Shown: positions 43,401-45,032 of the stretch, in pieces
Numbering within the stretch: the stretch's first letter is position 1
How the letters are laid out: the number at the start of each line of letters is the position of its first letter
From: Priapulus caudatus
Taxonomy: Eukaryota; Priapulida; Priapulimorpha; Priapulimorphida; Priapulidae
Reading direction: 5' to 3'
Assembly: GCF_000485595.1 (NCBI RefSeq)
Contig: NW_014578098.1
Location: 64,024 to 109,055, forward strand
DNA length: 45,032 bases
Notes under the pieces: generated by a model
The model's input: the letters and a program-made list of their open reading frames with translations, nothing else
Told to the model about the DNA's origin: nothing
Databases searched by the model: none
Program-made: the position numbers and the translations under genes

Positions 43401-45032
43401 CACCTGGCGTAGCTAAGGGGCACAGAGAAGGGGGCATGTTGATTGGCAAACAAAACAAAACAAAAATTTTTTCCTTGCCTCTCACGCTTCTTCACAGAAT
43501 GGCCCACAATTCCTGTTACTTCTGCCAATCTCTGAATCGAACATTCTCGATAAAATGAGGCATTGTCAAGTCTAAACTCTCGTTCTAGCACAATGACCCA
43601 AGCCACGATTCTCCTGCTTCTCATTCCCTTTTCGGTGTGACACAGGAGTTAGTGAATGACATTAATTGTCAGACGAAATCTCTCAAAATCGACAGAGAAG
43701 ACTTTGACGTTTCTTACCGGATTCGAGTATTTCTCAGCAGACAAGCGCACACAACATGACTAAAGAAAAGGAGATAATGTCTTATCTTGCTCAGATTTGT
43801 GTTGTTGGACAAGGTTGGCATTGATTGAATTTTATGGTTCTAACTCTTATTGAGCAGGAAGAAAAGAATGGAAATGACTTTGTGAATAAACTTGATTATA
43901 TTCGAACTTCATAGACAGCCATTTTGGCATCCACCCACTCGGTTTTTATTTCAAATCCGATTTCAACACTATTTTAAGTAATGTTCTGCTAATCAGGGGA
44001 GGCAAATAATAAACAATTCTTTTTCCATGGCGTAAATTTTCGCTTTGTTATAAATTAATAGAGAGGCCTATTTTGGTAGCTAGCCTTTGTTTTTATTTGA
44101 AATCACAATTTGCAATATGGTATTTTTAGCTTCTTAATCAGAGGAAAGCAAAAAACATTTTTTAATAACGAAACAAAATGTTAAATGTCGATCTTTAAGC
44201 GCTTTGTAACCTTCTAAACGATGTAAATCTTTTGTAATTTAAATAAATTGGCATGTTTATTCAGTGCAGTTCAACACATCTACCCTGTTTTTCCCCGTAG
44301 AAGTCTTTATTTCGATTTTCATTTCAATATCCTCTACTTTTTAAAAGAATAATTTAAGTTTTAACTTTTTATATTGAAGAACTTGAAACATTTATGACGG
44401 ATAATGCAACATTGCATGTACTGCTAACAACACCAAATCAAGACTAATTCCAACGCTTGAATGAGGACTGGCCGGCTAAGGGGGGGGGCACAAGGAGGCC
44501 ATGACCCCCTCTGATCGGAGAGGTACAACAAATTAAGAGAGAACGGCGCCCTTAATGCGGATTGGTCTATACCACTATACCTATACACTAATAATCGAAA
44601 ATGAATGCGCGGAAAATGCCATTTTGAATGCACATATTTTCAAAAATTACCTACTCGTGGCGAGGGAAAACCCTCCCCTCGTTGAGAACAATGTCGCTTT
44701 ACATCGCTGTCTTTGGTCGGCTTAATCTTTTTCTTCCCTCCACTGACAAAACACTGGCTGTCGTACACGGCATATTTCCACTGGTCTAGCTAGGGTCCAC
44801 CAACTGGTCGTGATGTAACCTTCAGAGCCTCCGGCGCGCACAGCCAGGGGCCATCGTCCCACGTTGAAATCAACGTTCGGAGTGAAAAAATAAAAAGGCG
44901 AGGAGGGGGGTTATAAGGGATTAGCATATGCACTTTCTCATATAAGTACGCCTAAATACTGAATTTAGTGTGCAGAAAATGCATTTTCATGCACGAAATT
45001 TTTTTTCAAAAATCTCTCCCTAACCGTGGGAG
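43401..45032. other. Transposon-like intergenic DNA, no gene supported
   Basis: GGCGTAGCTAAGGGGCAC near 43409 and GGCCGGCTAAGGGGGGGGGC near 44471 are typical ends of common invertebrate repeats. A segment near 44590-44690 (GGAAAATGCCATTTTGAATG, then TTTTCAAAAATTACC) recurs in diverged form at 44975-45032. The frame at 43367-43624 (minus) is open but resembles no protein I know. Confidence 0.5.

Noticed and set aside
43367-43624. 85-codon minus-strand frame near the window end
   Set aside because: Open, but partly overlaps direct repeat B and resembles no known domain.

Overview
The window is nuclear DNA from an animal, most likely a bilaterian invertebrate with ciliated cells; I cannot name the species. 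Genes are split by many GT-AG introns. Two of the genes, DNAJC27 and TBC1D32, belong to families linked to cilia. Much of the non-coding DNA is microsatellite, inverted-repeat (MITE-like) and retrotransposon debris. Telomere-type repeats are TTAGGG/CCCTAA. I see no operons, rRNA, tRNA or CRISPR. One assembly gap (25073-25681) is present.

Layout. (1) 1-3200: the last exon of a leucine-rich-repeat gene on the minus strand (282-1211), whose 3' splice site is preceded by a very long CT tract, then a fold-back repeat and a 45-bp minisatellite. (2) 3219-17817, plus strand: sixteen exons covering the C-terminal 618 residues of a Mextli-type protein, with a KH RNA-binding domain and a YxxxxL-phi eIF4E-binding motif; its N-terminus lies outside the window or was not found. 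(3) 12519-13850, plus strand: a complete intronless rhodopsin-family GPCR nested in one mextli intron, with its own TATA/Inr pair and an upstream ORF whose stop overlaps the receptor start codon. (4) 19836-26390, minus strand: a complete seven-exon DNAJC27 (RBJ/RJL GTPase plus J domain), tail-to-tail with mextli. (5) 26969-38543, plus strand: a complete sixteen-exon TBC1D32/broad-minded gene of about 1353 residues, head-to-head with DNAJC27 across 578 bp. (6) 38544-45032: no recognised gene; MITEs, CG-rich microsatellites, a 670-bp GA tract, degenerate telomeric repeats and duplicated segments.

How the genes relate. The DNAJC27/TBC1D32 pair is the clearest functional unit: two cilium-associated genes that probably share one bidirectional promoter. 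Mextli (translation initiation) and the nested receptor are physically interleaved but have no evident shared function. All splice models were made by reading frames and splice consensus by eye; exon phases agree across every junction reported, but none has been checked against transcripts.
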